DNA of 64,000 nucleotides. It comes from Metapseudomonas resinovorans DSM 21078. GTDB lineage: Bacteria > Pseudomonadota > Gammaproteobacteria > Pseudomonadales > Pseudomonadaceae. How positions within the stretch are numbered: the first letter of the stretch is position 1; each line of letters opens with the position of its first letter. The translations under genes were made by a program, and so were the position numbers. The notes below the pieces were generated by a model, which saw nothing but the letters and a program-made list of their open reading frames with translations, had not been told where the DNA came from and ran no database searches. Positions 9,036 to 17,682 of this stretch are shown one piece after another. The stretch spans positions 1 through 64,000 of the forward strand of contig NZ_AUIE01000016.1 of the NCBI RefSeq assembly GCF_000423545.1, read 5' to 3'.

Positions 9036-9833
9036 ATGCAACGTTTGGAAGGGAAAGTGGCCGTGCTCACCGGGGCCGGCAGCGGCATCGGCCGGGCCAC
9101 GGCCTGGATGTTCGCCGAGCAGGGCGCTCGGGTGGTAGTGACCGACCTCCATGAAAGTGCGGCGGAGACGGTCGCCCAAAGTATCGTCGAGGCTGGTGGT
9201 CGCGCCATTGCGCTGAGGGTCAATGTCGGCGTGGAGGATGAGTTGCGACAAATGATCGTCAGCACGCTGAAGGCTTTTGGGCGCATTGACGTGCTGTTCA
9301 ACAACGCCGTCAACAAGAACCCGGCAACCGTGCGCGACGTGGACTTCCTCGACTTCAACGAGGAGCTGTTCCACGCCAACATGCGGGTCAACGTGCTCGG
9401 CGGCGTGCTGGCCTGCAAGCACGCCCTGCCGCAAATGCTGGAGCAAGGAGGCGGGTCGATCATCTTTACCTCGTCAACCAGCTCGATTGCCGGCGAGGTC
9501 GCCCAGTTCAGCTACGGTGCTTCGAAGGCGGCGCTGAACTGGTACGTGCAGAGCATCGCCGCGACCTTCGGCAAACGCGGTGTGCGCTGCAACGCGATTC
9601 TCCCAGGTGTGATCCGCACCCCGGCGATGGAGAGCTGGGCCAACTCGGCTATGCAGGCGGCTTTCCTCGACATCCAGAACGTCCCACGCCTCGGCGAACC
9701 GGAGGACATCGCCGGTATGGCGCTGTACCTCGCCTCGGACGAATCCCGCTACGTAAACGGCGCGCTGTTGCGCGTCGATGGCGGCATGAGCTGTACCACG
9801 CCGATGGTGCCAGTGGTGCGCGCCTATCTCTGA
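9036..9833 (+). CDS. Short-chain dehydrogenase/reductase
   Basis: 265 aa, classical SDR. The NAD(P)-binding motif TGAGSGIG is near residue 13, FNNAV stands for NNAG, catalytic Ser lies in FTSSTSS, and YGASK gives Tyr and Lys. Tail V-G-A-L-LRVDGGMSC is typical. It follows the DUF1329 gene by 22 bp with GAGGAGAA before the ATG, so it is in the same operon. An alcohol or hydroxy-acid dehydrogenase of the catabolic pathway is likely; substrate unknown. Confidence 0.88.
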   Translation: MQRLEGKVAVLTGAGSGIGRATAWMFAEQGARVVVTDLHESAAETVAQSIVEAGGRAIALRVNVGVEDELRQMIVSTLKAFGRIDVLFNNAVNKNPATVRDVDFLDFNEELFHANMRVNVLGGVLACKHALPQMLEQGGGSIIFTSSTSSIAGEVAQFSYGASKAALNWYVQSIAATFGKRGVRCNAILPGVIRTPAMESWANSAMQAAFLDIQNVPRLGEPEDIAGMALYLASDESRYVNGALLRVDGGMSCTTPMVPVVRAYL

Positions 9834-9882
9834 ACCCCGGCGCGGGCCCGGTGCTCGCGCCGAACGAACCTGGAACTTTCCA

Positions 9883-10329
9883 ATGGGCTTACGACAAGAA
9901 GATTTCATCCGCAAATTCTGTGCTGCTTGGGGTGACGGCAGCGAACAGTCGCGACCGCAGGTCGACAAGATCGTCTCCATGCTGGCCGAGGATGCCGTCT
10001 GGCAGCTCTGGGTGCCGGGCGGTCCGGTCATCCGTGGACGCGCCGCGCTGCGCCGGGAGATCGAACGGCAGATGGCCTACACCAGCCACAACCTCTGCAC
10101 CATTAGACACATCGTTTCCTCTGACATGCTGGTGATGACCGAGCGCGACGACTACGCGGTGTCAAGTGGCAAGCCGATGCCGCATTCGATGGTAGCGGTC
10201 TACGAGCTTGACGAGCAGGGCCTGATCAAGGCCTGGCGCGAGTACCTGGATACCGCTGACCTGGCGAAGAAAAAGGGGGTGGAGGTCGACCAGGTCGGTG
10301 GCCCGGCACTTGATGAACCGACACGCTGA
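9883..10329 (+). CDS. NTF2-like / limonene-epoxide-hydrolase-fold protein
   Basis: 148 aa of the SnoaL/NTF2 cone fold. Visible features are FCAAW near the N-terminus, MLAEDAVWQLW, a charged core TERDDYAV, and a C-terminal AWREYLDTAD strand resembling the W-E-Y-D pattern of limonene-1,2-epoxide hydrolases. These folds serve as hydrolases, isomerases or dehydratases acting on small hydrophobic rings. Lies 49 bp after the SDR in the same operon. An epoxide hydrolase or isomerase role is suggested but unproven. Confidence 0.7.
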   Translation: MGLRQEDFIRKFCAAWGDGSEQSRPQVDKIVSMLAEDAVWQLWVPGGPVIRGRAALRREIERQMAYTSHNLCTIRHIVSSDMLVMTERDDYAVSSGKPMPHSMVAVYELDEQGLIKAWREYLDTADLAKKKGVEVDQVGGPALDEPTR

Positions 10330-10355
10330 GTGATGGATAAAATCTGGAGAAGTCG

Positions 10356-11732
10356 ATGCAATCGCTAGACACGCAAGAAAGCGCTGGAGCGCTCATCGAA
10401 CAGAAGCTGCGAACCTTTGTCGAGCAGCTCACTGGCGGGCACGTGACGGTCATGGAGCGGCTGCCGCGCTGGCGGCCGGCCTGGAACCTGGACGTGCGCC
10501 GTGGAGAGGAGGTCCTCCGGCTGCACATCCGCGGCGAACGCGGTGGCGATGTCAGTCCGTTCCCGGAACTGCGCCGCGAGGCTGACATTCTCAGGTTGCT
10601 CGGCGAGCACGGCATTCCGGTACCGCATATCCATGGCTTCTGCGAGGACCCGTCGGCCATCGTCATGGAACGGGTGCTCGGGACGCGGGACCTCTCCGCC
10701 GCGGCCAATGACGAGGAGCGACGTTCACTGGCTCGCCAGTACGTGCGCGCTATGGCTGCCATGCACCGGTTGCCCTTGGAGCCTTTCGTGGCACAGGGCA
10801 TCCGCTTGCCGCAGGGCGCCGACGAAATCACCCTAGCCGGGCTGGAGGCCTATTACCCGCTGTACCTGCGCAACAAGACCCGGCCGCAGCCGCTGGCCGA
10901 GTTCGCCCTCGGCTGGCTGCGCCGCAACGTACCTCGGCATCGCACTAGAGCAGGTTTCGTGCAGTACGACTCCGGCCAGTACCTCTTCGAGAACGGCCAG
11001 GTAAACGCGCTCTACGACTTCGAGTTCGCCATGATCGGCGACCCGCTGGCGGATCTCGCCTCGGCCCGAATGCGCGACAACTACGAACCGCTGGGAGAGA
11101 CCTTCAGCGAGCTGTACCGCTATTACCAAGAGGTCACCGGCGAGCCAGCCGATCCTGATGTCGTGCGTTACCACACGGTGCTGTTCTCCACCGTCAGCAC
11201 CATGCAATTTTCCGCCACCGTTGCCACTCCGCGGCCGGGCGATCCGCACGACACTTACATCGAGTTCGACCTCGCCCTGCGCCGCGTCGTCGCACATGCG
11301 CTTGCCGAAGCGATGGGTGTTGCGATCGAGGCGCCGCCGCTGGTGCTCATCGAAGCGGGGCCGAACACACGGTTGCTGACGATGCTCGAGGACGCGGTCG
11401 GGCAGATCGAGGTGAGCGACGACTTCCAGAAGTCCAGGCGCGCCGCCGCGCTCAAGCTGGTCGAGTACCTTTGTCGCGCCGATGCCATGGAGGTTGAGCT
11501 GCGGCGCCTGGAGCGAGAGGACGCCGAGGAGCTACTGGGGCAGCGCTTCGAGGATCACGGGCAGATTGACGCCGCTCTGGAGGTCTTCGCCCGGGATGCC
11601 GGGCCTGAGTACGACGAGCGTTTGCTGCGTCTGTTCATGGCGCAGATCGAACGCCGTGTCCAGGTATTTGGCAGTACTGCCATCGGCGTGTCGGCCAGCC
11701 ATATCGACCTGCCACCCATCGAGCCGCACTGA
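10356..11732 (+). CDS. Phosphotransferase-family (aminoglycoside-kinase-like) protein with altered catalytic loop
   Basis: 458 aa. The N-terminal 300 residues have the APH/choline-kinase fold: a nucleotide-binding lobe with HGIPVPHIHGFCEDP, then the catalytic loop and LYDFEFAMIGDPLADLA, the metal-binding DWE-IGDP-like motif. The catalytic loop reads VQYDSGQYLFENG where relatives have VQGDTGPGNFLF, so it appears two residues shorter and has Gln for the usual Asn. The C-terminal 130 residues are helical and unassigned. Relatives in catabolic clusters may phosphorylate hydroxylated intermediates. Same operon as its neighbours (26 bp gap). Confidence 0.7.
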   Translation: MQSLDTQESAGALIEQKLRTFVEQLTGGHVTVMERLPRWRPAWNLDVRRGEEVLRLHIRGERGGDVSPFPELRREADILRLLGEHGIPVPHIHGFCEDPSAIVMERVLGTRDLSAAANDEERRSLARQYVRAMAAMHRLPLEPFVAQGIRLPQGADEITLAGLEAYYPLYLRNKTRPQPLAEFALGWLRRNVPRHRTRAGFVQYDSGQYLFENGQVNALYDFEFAMIGDPLADLASARMRDNYEPLGETFSELYRYYQEVTGEPADPDVVRYHTVLFSTVSTMQFSATVATPRPGDPHDTYIEFDLALRRVVAHALAEAMGVAIEAPPLVLIEAGPNTRLLTMLEDAVGQIEVSDDFQKSRRAAALKLVEYLCRADAMEVELRRLEREDAEELLGQRFEDHGQIDAALEVFARDAGPEYDERLLRLFMAQIERRVQVFGSTAIGVSASHIDLPPIEPH

Positions 11733-11761
11733 CGGCCCCTTCGACCAGACGAGGAAGACTC

Positions 11762-12604
11762 ATGTCGGAACGACTGCAACAGGCCGGCGACGCGCTGGCG
11801 TTCAAACGGAAGTACGGCCCCTGGGCGCTAATCGCCGGGGCATCGCACGGGGTGGGGGCGGCGTTCGCCCACCAGTTGGCGGCGCTCGGCCTGAATTGCG
11901 TGCTGGTGGCGCGGCGTCAGGACGCCCTGGACACCCTGCGCCTGGAACTGGTCGCACGCCACGGCGTCGAGGTACTGGCGGTCAGCCAGGACCTGTCCCA
12001 TGCCGATGCGGCGGACAGGCTGCTTGCCGCTGTGGCGGATCGCGAGATCGGCCTGTTCGTCTACAACGCCGGCGGCGACTCCTTCCTTACCCGTTTCCTC
12101 GATACCCCGGTGGAGCGTTGGAGCTCGTTGCTGCATCTCAATGCTTTCACACCAATGGCGTGCTGCCACGCCTTCGGCGAAAGGATGCTTGCACGTGGTC
12201 GCGGCGGCATGATCCTGGTGGGGTCGCAGGCGGCCTTGGGTGGCATACGTAAGCTGGCCATATACAGCGCCACCAAAGGATTCGCGATGAATCTCGGCGA
12301 GTCACTGTGGGCCGAGTGGAAGGATCGCGGCATCGACGTGCTAAATCTGCTCATCGGTACAGTGGACACCCCAACGATGCGTGAAACGATGGTCAGGCTG
12401 AACATCCCCGATGCCCTAAGCATGACTTTGCCCCAGGCTGCGGAAATCGTCGCCTTGGCCATACAGGAACTGCCCAACGGGCCGACCCTTATCCACCCGC
12501 AAGACGCCGACATAACCGATTTCGGACAGCCACCTGGCACCGCGCGGCGCGACCACGTGATCGCCCGGAGCGCCGAGGCGGGCGTTTTCATCGGAAACGA
12601 CTGA
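11762..12604 (+). CDS. Short-chain dehydrogenase/reductase (DltE-like)
   Basis: 280 aa. The cofactor motif GASHGVG lies near residue 26, preceded by KYGPWALIAGA, as in the DltE/YqjQ-type SDR group with a short N-terminal extension. The active site has VGSQAAL (Ser) and YSATK (Tyr, Lys). Follows the phosphotransferase gene by 29 bp with GAGGAAG before the ATG. Oxidoreductase in the same catabolic operon; substrate unknown. Confidence 0.83.
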   Translation: MSERLQQAGDALAFKRKYGPWALIAGASHGVGAAFAHQLAALGLNCVLVARRQDALDTLRLELVARHGVEVLAVSQDLSHADAADRLLAAVADREIGLFVYNAGGDSFLTRFLDTPVERWSSLLHLNAFTPMACCHAFGERMLARGRGGMILVGSQAALGGIRKLAIYSATKGFAMNLGESLWAEWKDRGIDVLNLLIGTVDTPTMRETMVRLNIPDALSMTLPQAAEIVALAIQELPNGPTLIHPQDADITDFGQPPGTARRDHVIARSAEAGVFIGND

Positions 12605-12630
12605 CGCACTCATTACGGGAGCAATAAGAC

Positions 12631-13887
12631 TTGAATAGGAAGGGTTTCAAAAACGCGGAATTCAAGCGAGGCTGGCACGTGCTAATCCTGGCCATCGTCG
12701 GAGTAGCCACCAGTTCCAGCTCGTTGCTGCTGTATAGCTTCGGCTCCATGGCCATTCCGCTGGAGAGGGCCATGGGCTGGGCGCGCAGCGACCTTCAGGC
12801 GGCCATTACCGCCCTGTCGCTGGGCACTATCGTTGGTGCGCAACTGGCCGGCTGGCTCAACCTGCGCTATGGCCTGCGCGCCGTCACGTTGGTGTCGCTG
12901 GTCGCACTGGCCCTGAGTGTCTTTATGCTGACTCGCATCGGCGGCTCGATCTGGACGCTCTACCTGGGATTCTTCCTGGTGCCGTTGGCTGGCGTGGGCA
13001 CACTGCAGATCACCTGGTCGCACCTGGTCAACCTGTGGTTCGAGGAGAATCGTGGGCTGGCTCTGGCCATCATCCTCAGCGGCTCGGGCCTCGCGGCTAT
13101 AGCCCTGCCGCTGATCACCACCTGGGCGGTCACACGCTGGGGCTGGCAGGCCGGCTTTATCGCGCTCGGCCTACTGCCGGTGCTCTTCGCCCTGCCGCTG
13201 GCGCTGCGCTGGCTGGAGCCCGTGGCGGCGACGCGCCGGGTTGCGGCACCGGTGAGCGAGACCGTGCGGAGGTTGCCGGGCATTATGCTGAGGGATGCGC
13301 TGCGCTCCTGGCGCTTCTGGGTCTGCAACCTGTCCATGACCCTGGTAGTGGCCTGCGTGGTCGGCATGGTCACCAACATCGTGCCGCTGCTGCAGGACCG
13401 TGGCCTGAGCGCCACCCAGGCCGGCCATGTGTTCAGCAGCTTCGGCATTTCATTGATCCTTGGCCGCCTGGTAGTGGGCTATCTGATCGACCGGCTGTGG
13501 GCTCCAGGGGTCTCTGCCTTGGCGCTGCTGATGCCGGCGTTCGCCTGCCTGATCTTCGCCTACGCCGAACCCGGGCTGCTGTGGTTCACCGTCGCCACGC
13601 TACTGGTGGGCATCGGCGCCGGTGCCGAGTTCGATATTGCCGCGTTCCTCATCGCGCGCTATTTCGGCATGCGTGATTACGGTCGTCTGTTCGGCGTGCA
13701 CTTGGGACTGGTCACCGCCGGTGCCGCCGCCGCGCCATTGCTGTTCGGCCAGTTGTTCGAGATCAGCGGCGGCTATGCCGGCATGCTCGGCTTCTGCTTC
13801 GTCTGCTTCCTGGCCGGCCCGCTGCTGCTGCTAACGCTGGGCGGCTACCCGCTGTTCAGGCAGGGGGAGGCAGTGGCGCATGGATAA
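12631..13887 (+). CDS. MFS transporter, monocarboxylate/oxalate-formate type (copy 1)
   Basis: 418 aa, twelve hydrophobic segments, starting at TTG (12631) with GGAG 8-10 bp upstream; no ATG gives a better start. It begins EFKRGWHVLILAIVGVATSS and contains G-S-LQAAITALSLGTIVGAQLAG, then a central loop and a second bundle with LGRLVVGYLIDR. It is clearly paralogous to the transporters at 35929 and 47323. Last gene of the first operon; the 25-bp site 2 starts 6 bp after its stop. Probably imports an organic acid intermediate or substrate. Confidence 0.85.
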   Translation: MNRKGFKNAEFKRGWHVLILAIVGVATSSSSLLLYSFGSMAIPLERAMGWARSDLQAAITALSLGTIVGAQLAGWLNLRYGLRAVTLVSLVALALSVFMLTRIGGSIWTLYLGFFLVPLAGVGTLQITWSHLVNLWFEENRGLALAIILSGSGLAAIALPLITTWAVTRWGWQAGFIALGLLPVLFALPLALRWLEPVAATRRVAAPVSETVRRLPGIMLRDALRSWRFWVCNLSMTLVVACVVGMVTNIVPLLQDRGLSATQAGHVFSSFGISLILGRLVVGYLIDRLWAPGVSALALLMPAFACLIFAYAEPGLLWFTVATLLVGIGAGAEFDIAAFLIARYFGMRDYGRLFGVHLGLVTAGAAAAPLLFGQLFEISGGYAGMLGFCFVCFLAGPLLLLTLGGYPLFRQGEAVAHG

Positions 13888-13892
13888 AATAC

Positions 13893-13917
13893 TGGACAAA
13901 TAATAAAAATGTGTTCA
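13893..13917. promoter_or_regulatory. 25-bp inverted repeat, site 2
   Basis: TGGACA-N13-TGTTCA in an AT-rich gap, 49 bp before the oxidoreductase start at 13966. One of ten sites with the same 13-bp spacing. Confidence 0.6.
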
Positions 13918-13965
13918 ATTAAATGACTTCCGAATTCATGCATAGAACAACAAGATGGAGGCCGT

Positions 13966-14892
13966 ATGCGCGCTGCTGTGATTTCCGAACGCAATGCCCC
14001 GCCGGTGGTGGGCGATTTCCGTGAACCCGAGCCGCAGGACGGCGCGGTACTGATCGACGTGGACACCGCCGGCCTCGGCGGCTGGGATGTGCTGGGCGCC
14101 TATCGTCTGGGCGTGGAGTATCCCTGCGTGATCCGTGGCGAAGGCGTGGGCCGCGCGCCCGACGGCCGCCGCGTATATTTTGGCGAGCGCTCGGTCGCGC
14201 CGTTCGGAGCCTGGGCCGAGCGTACTCTGGTGCCCGCCGCCGAGGTGTGGGAGGTGCCGGACGAGGTGGACGACAAGACCGCTATCAGCATGGGCATCGC
14301 CGCCACCGGGGCCATCGTGCCGCTGGAGAAGGCTGCAATCCAGAAGGGCGAGAAGGTGTTGATCCTCGGCGCCACCGGCACCCTCGGCCAAATCGCCCTG
14401 CAACTGGCGCGCAATATGGGCGCTGGCAAGGTGGTGGGCGCGGCGCGCTCAGCTGAAGCGCTGATAAGCTTGAAGTCGCGCGGCATCGTCGACGAGGTGG
14501 TGACCCTGGGCGGCGCCGACGACGTAGCCGCACTGAAGGACGCCGCTGGTGGCGGCTTCGACGTGGTCCTCGATCTGGTCTGCGGCCAGCCGATGCTCAC
14601 CGCGCTGAAGGCCACCAACTGGGGCGCGCGGATCATGACCATCGGCACCGGGGCGGGACGGCAGGTCAACCTGGACATCGCCGACCTGCTCTTCCGCTCG
14701 TTGTCCTGCATCGGTACCGGCCAGCGCCCACCGGCAGAGCGCGAGCAGATCTGGCGGCGCCTGCTGAAGATCGCCAAGGAGCAGGACATCCAGGTCGACT
14801 ATCTGGATTACACCCTGGCCCAGGCCGCTGAAGCCTGGGCCGCCCAGGTGTCCGGCCCGCACGCGAAGATCACGGCAGGCATCAGAAGCTGA
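13966..14892 (+). CDS. Medium-chain (quinone oxidoreductase-like) alcohol dehydrogenase
   Basis: 308 aa, zinc-independent MDR-type enzyme: GroES-like N-terminal half and a Rossmann domain with LGATGTLGQIALQLAR near residue 130. The zinc-ligand Cys/His set of alcohol dehydrogenases is absent. FDVVLDLVCGQPM and the C-terminal YTLAQAAEAWAAQ fit the family. Stands alone behind 25-bp site 2. Likely NADPH-dependent reduction of an enone or quinone-like intermediate. Confidence 0.83.
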   Translation: MRAAVISERNAPPVVGDFREPEPQDGAVLIDVDTAGLGGWDVLGAYRLGVEYPCVIRGEGVGRAPDGRRVYFGERSVAPFGAWAERTLVPAAEVWEVPDEVDDKTAISMGIAATGAIVPLEKAAIQKGEKVLILGATGTLGQIALQLARNMGAGKVVGAARSAEALISLKSRGIVDEVVTLGGADDVAALKDAAGGGFDVVLDLVCGQPMLTALKATNWGARIMTIGTGAGRQVNLDIADLLFRSLSCIGTGQRPPAEREQIWRRLLKIAKEQDIQVDYLDYTLAQAAEAWAAQVSGPHAKITAGIRS

Positions 14893-14913
14893 ACCGGATT
14901 GATGGGGGACTTA

Positions 14914-14938
14914 CCGCCGCTTACCCCGGCTTCGGCGG
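14914..14938. terminator. Possible bidirectional terminator
   Basis: CCGCCG and CGGCGG can pair around a 13-base loop, followed by GAAGACTTTTG. It lies between the convergent ends at 14892 and 14999. The T-run is weak. Confidence 0.35.
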
Positions 14939-14998
14939 CGAAGACTTTTGTACACTGAGGCCGAAGCCGAACGATTACTTGACGTGTCAGGAGGGACG

Positions 14999-15904
14999 TC
15001 AACTGCTGCGCTGACGACGGAACTCCTCCGGCGTCAGCCCGACCTCCTTACGAAAGGCCGCCGTGAAGGCTGCGGCGTTCTGGAAGCCGGCGGCATAGGC
15101 GACCTGCTTGATCAGCAGATGCTGGTCGGCGAGCAGCGCGATAGCTTTCCTGATCCGGATTTCCGCCGCGTAGCGGCGCAGGGTCTTGCCGGTGGTGTTC
15201 CGAAAACGGGTCGACAGCTTTCTCGCCGACAGGGCGCAGGCATCGGCCAGCCGGTGCAGGGAAGTGTCCTCGTTCGGGTCGGCCTCCAATATCTCCCGCA
15301 GCAGATTGAGTTGGCGGGGGCCGAGTTTATTGGTGTCCTCGTCGTCGTTCCGGTTGCCGAGGAATTCCCGGCGCAGCTCCAGGGCGATGCTGGTCAGTAG
15401 GCATTCGGTATGCAACTCGCTGGCGAATCCCGGTGCGGCGACTTCTTCCGCCAGGCGTTGCAGGGTGCTCTGCAGGTACAGGCTCTGCAGGTTCAGCATG
15501 TTCTCGTCGGTGTGGCCATCCCAGTCCCAGTGATAGGCCGCCAGGGGGCCGAGGTCCGTCGGATCGAACAGGCAGATCAGCGCCTTTTGCTGGCAGGCGC
15601 CATGTTTGAGGTGGAATTCAGTACCATGAGGAATGAACAGAAGTTGGCCAAGTGGCTTAAATCGATGTGTGGCGTGTCCGCGGAAGCTGCCGAGATTATG
15701 CGATACGTCGTTGCACTCGAGGCCGGACGGCGTGAGCAGCATGCGTACCAGACAGCTTTTCCGGGTCTCGATCAGTGCTGTTCCCGCACTGGACCACTGG
15801 GCGTGTTCCAGCCGGACGTCGAAACCTTTCTTGCTGAGCGAGGCTTCGGTTAGAAAGTCGCCCGAGTGTTCAGACTCGTACTCGCAATAATTGATCGCGT
15901 TCAT
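14999..15904 (-). CDS. AraC-family transcriptional regulator
   Basis: 301 aa from the ATG at 15904 (GAAGG 7 bp upstream; a TTG at 15910 is in frame but less likely). The C-terminal 100 residues hold the two helix-turn-helix units: LHRLADACALSARKLSTRFR and IKQVAYAAGFQNAAAFTAAFR followed by GLTPEEFRR. The N-terminal domain has a cupin-like effector region with LLFIPHGTEF. Divergent from the LysR gene at 16078. Its targets are not evident; direct repeats upstream of 18924 are one candidate. Confidence 0.88.
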   Translation of the reverse strand: MNAINYCEYESEHSGDFLTEASLSKKGFDVRLEHAQWSSAGTALIETRKSCLVRMLLTPSGLECNDVSHNLGSFRGHATHRFKPLGQLLFIPHGTEFHLKHGACQQKALICLFDPTDLGPLAAYHWDWDGHTDENMLNLQSLYLQSTLQRLAEEVAAPGFASELHTECLLTSIALELRREFLGNRNDDEDTNKLGPRQLNLLREILEADPNEDTSLHRLADACALSARKLSTRFRNTTGKTLRRYAAEIRIRKAIALLADQHLLIKQVAYAAGFQNAAAFTAAFRKEVGLTPEEFRRQRSS

Positions 15905-16077
15905 TTTCAACCTTCAGCAATTCTTGTTCTTGGTGCTGAAATTCGAACGGTCGCGAAACCGCTGGGCATCCCGATTGCCGATACGCCGTTGACAGGAATC
16001 GCCACGAACACCTGAGTTTACCCAGCACGATCGCGAAGGCGATTCATAAAAACAAGAGGCAGGTATTAGGAAAGCAG

Positions 16078-16989
16078 ATGGCGAAAGGCAAAGACATTTC
16101 CATGCGTCAGCTTCGCTACTTCGTGGCGGCGGCGGATGCCGGCCAGTTCTCCCAGGCTGCGCTCAAGGTGCATGTTTCACAGTCGGCGATCACCGCGGCG
16201 GTCCTGCAACTGGAGGAGAGCCTGGGTGTCAGCCTGTTCGAGCGCCTGCCCTATGGTGTGGCGCTGACCGCCGAGGGGCACAAGTTCGCCCAGCACGCAC
16301 GGCACATCCTCGACACTCTGCAGGATGCCTTGAGTGAACCGCTGTTCCTAAGGCATGTAATGCAGGGCGAGGTGCGGGTCGGCGCCTCGTATACAGTGCT
16401 CGGCTACTTCCTGCCTTCTCTGCTGGCGCGCTTCAAGCGCAGCTACCCGCAGGTGGAGATCGACCTGATCGATATGGATCGCGAGACCATCGAGGCGGCG
16501 GTGGCGGATGGCCGACTCGACCTGGGACTGGCGATTATTTCCAACAGCCCGGACCTGTCCCGTTTCGAGCACCATGTGCTGATCCGATCGCGGCGCCAGC
16601 TCTGGCTGGCCAGCCAGCATCCGTTGATGACGGCGACCTCGGTCACCCTGGAGGATGTTGCCAGGCATGCCTACATCCTGGCGACGGTCGACGAGGGCGA
16701 CGTATCCACCGGCCGATACTGGGATGCGCGCGGACTGGTGCCGGACGTGGCGTTCCGCACTTCCTCGATGGAGGCCCTGCGCGGCCTGGTGGCCCACGGT
16801 TTCGGCGTCACCATTCTCTCCGACATGCTCTACCGTGCCTGGTCTCTGGAAGGCAAGAAGATCGAGGCGCGTCCACTGGCCGACGCCATACCGCCCATGG
16901 AGCTCGGACTGATCTGGCGCCCCGGCGCAAGCCTGTCGGAGCCCGCCCAAGCGTTCCGGCAATTCCTGATCATGGCCTGCGCTTCCTAG
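16078..16989 (+). CDS. LysR-family transcriptional regulator
   Basis: 303 aa. Winged helix-turn-helix at residues 9-68 (MRQLRYFVAAADAGQFSQAA, then KVHVSQSAITAAVLQLEESL, LFERL), followed by a substrate-binding domain with VRVGASYTVLGYFLPSLLARF. Divergent from the AraC gene with a 173-bp shared promoter region. Family members are usually activators needing a coinducer from the pathway they control. Target not evident. Confidence 0.9.
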   Translation: MAKGKDISMRQLRYFVAAADAGQFSQAALKVHVSQSAITAAVLQLEESLGVSLFERLPYGVALTAEGHKFAQHARHILDTLQDALSEPLFLRHVMQGEVRVGASYTVLGYFLPSLLARFKRSYPQVEIDLIDMDRETIEAAVADGRLDLGLAIISNSPDLSRFEHHVLIRSRRQLWLASQHPLMTATSVTLEDVARHAYILATVDEGDVSTGRYWDARGLVPDVAFRTSSMEALRGLVAHGFGVTILSDMLYRAWSLEGKKIEARPLADAIPPMELGLIWRPGASLSEPAQAFRQFLIMACAS

Positions 16990-17037
16990 GGGCCGTCGGC
17001 GTTTCAATCTTGGCCACGATGTCGGCAGGGCCTATCA

Positions 17038-17080
17038 GTAGGTGAAGCCTTAGCCGAATAGGAGCGCGTAGCGCGCTCCC
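17038..17080. repeat. REP-like repeat with strong hairpin; possible terminator
   Basis: Starts GTAGGTGAAG and ends with GGAGCGC-GTAGC-GCGCTCC (17061-17079), a perfect 7-bp stem. The layout matches the element at 37616 (same GTAGGTG start, same AGGAG-GC-TAGCGC-TCC end), so both belong to one dispersed family. It lies between the convergent LysR and glutathione peroxidase genes and may also end transcription. Confidence 0.55.
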
Positions 17081-17090
17081 CGGGATGCCC

Positions 17091-17639
17091 CTAGTGCTTC
17101 TCCAGTTCGGCTTCGATGGCCTGGAGCAGGCGGGGATCGTCCGCCGCCACGTCCGGGGCGAAGCGACCGATCACCTGCCCGTTACGGCTGACCAGGAACT
17201 TCTCGAAGTTCCACAGCACCGCCAGTGCTGACGTGGACACTATGCCGTAACTCTTGAGGCGCTCGCGCATCGGGCCTTCGCCGATGGTGTGGGGTTGCGC
17301 CTCGGTCAGCAGCCGATAAAGCGGGTGGCGGTCGTCGCCAGTCACCGTGATCTTGGAGAACAGGGGAAACTGGACGGCGTAGTTCAGGCTGCAGAACGCC
17401 TTGATCTCCTCGTCGCTGCCCGGCTCCTGCTCCCTGAAGTCGTTGGCCGGGAAGCCTAGTACCTCAAGCCCGGCTTCACGCTTGTCCTCGTAGAGCTTCT
17501 CCAAGCCCTCGTACTGCGGGGTGAGCCCGCACTTGGAGGCGACGTTCACCACCAGGAGCACCTTGCCCTTGAAGCGGTCGAGCGTCAGGGACGCGCCTTC
17601 GATGGTCTTGAGCGGGATATCGTAGATCGTCTGGGTCAT
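17091..17639 (-). CDS. Glutathione peroxidase (thiol peroxidase, Cys type)
   Basis: 182 aa from the ATG at 17639, which has AAGGAG upstream. Reduces hydroperoxides with glutathione or thioredoxin. Active-site Cys37 sits in NVASKCGLTPQY; the WNFEKFLV motif gives the catalytic Trp and Asn. The usual FPCNQF block reads FPANDFREQEPG, with Asp in place of the catalytic Gln, a variant seen in some bacterial members. Lies 44 bp after the SDR gene on the same strand, so it probably shares the promoter with 25-bp site 3; induced protection against peroxides formed by oxygenases is plausible. Confidence 0.88.
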   Translation of the reverse strand: MTQTIYDIPLKTIEGASLTLDRFKGKVLLVVNVASKCGLTPQYEGLEKLYEDKREAGLEVLGFPANDFREQEPGSDEEIKAFCSLNYAVQFPLFSKITVTGDDRHPLYRLLTEAQPHTIGEGPMRERLKSYGIVSTSALAVLWNFEKFLVSRNGQVIGRFAPDVAADDPRLLQAIEAELEKH

Positions 17640-17682
17640 GCCGTTCTGCTCCTTGCGGTTAGGGAAAAAGGGAGGGGCCCTC

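Noticed and set aside
7940-9463. 507-codon open frame on the minus strand
   Set aside because: Antisense to the DUF1329 and SDR genes; no recognisable domain, no start signal.
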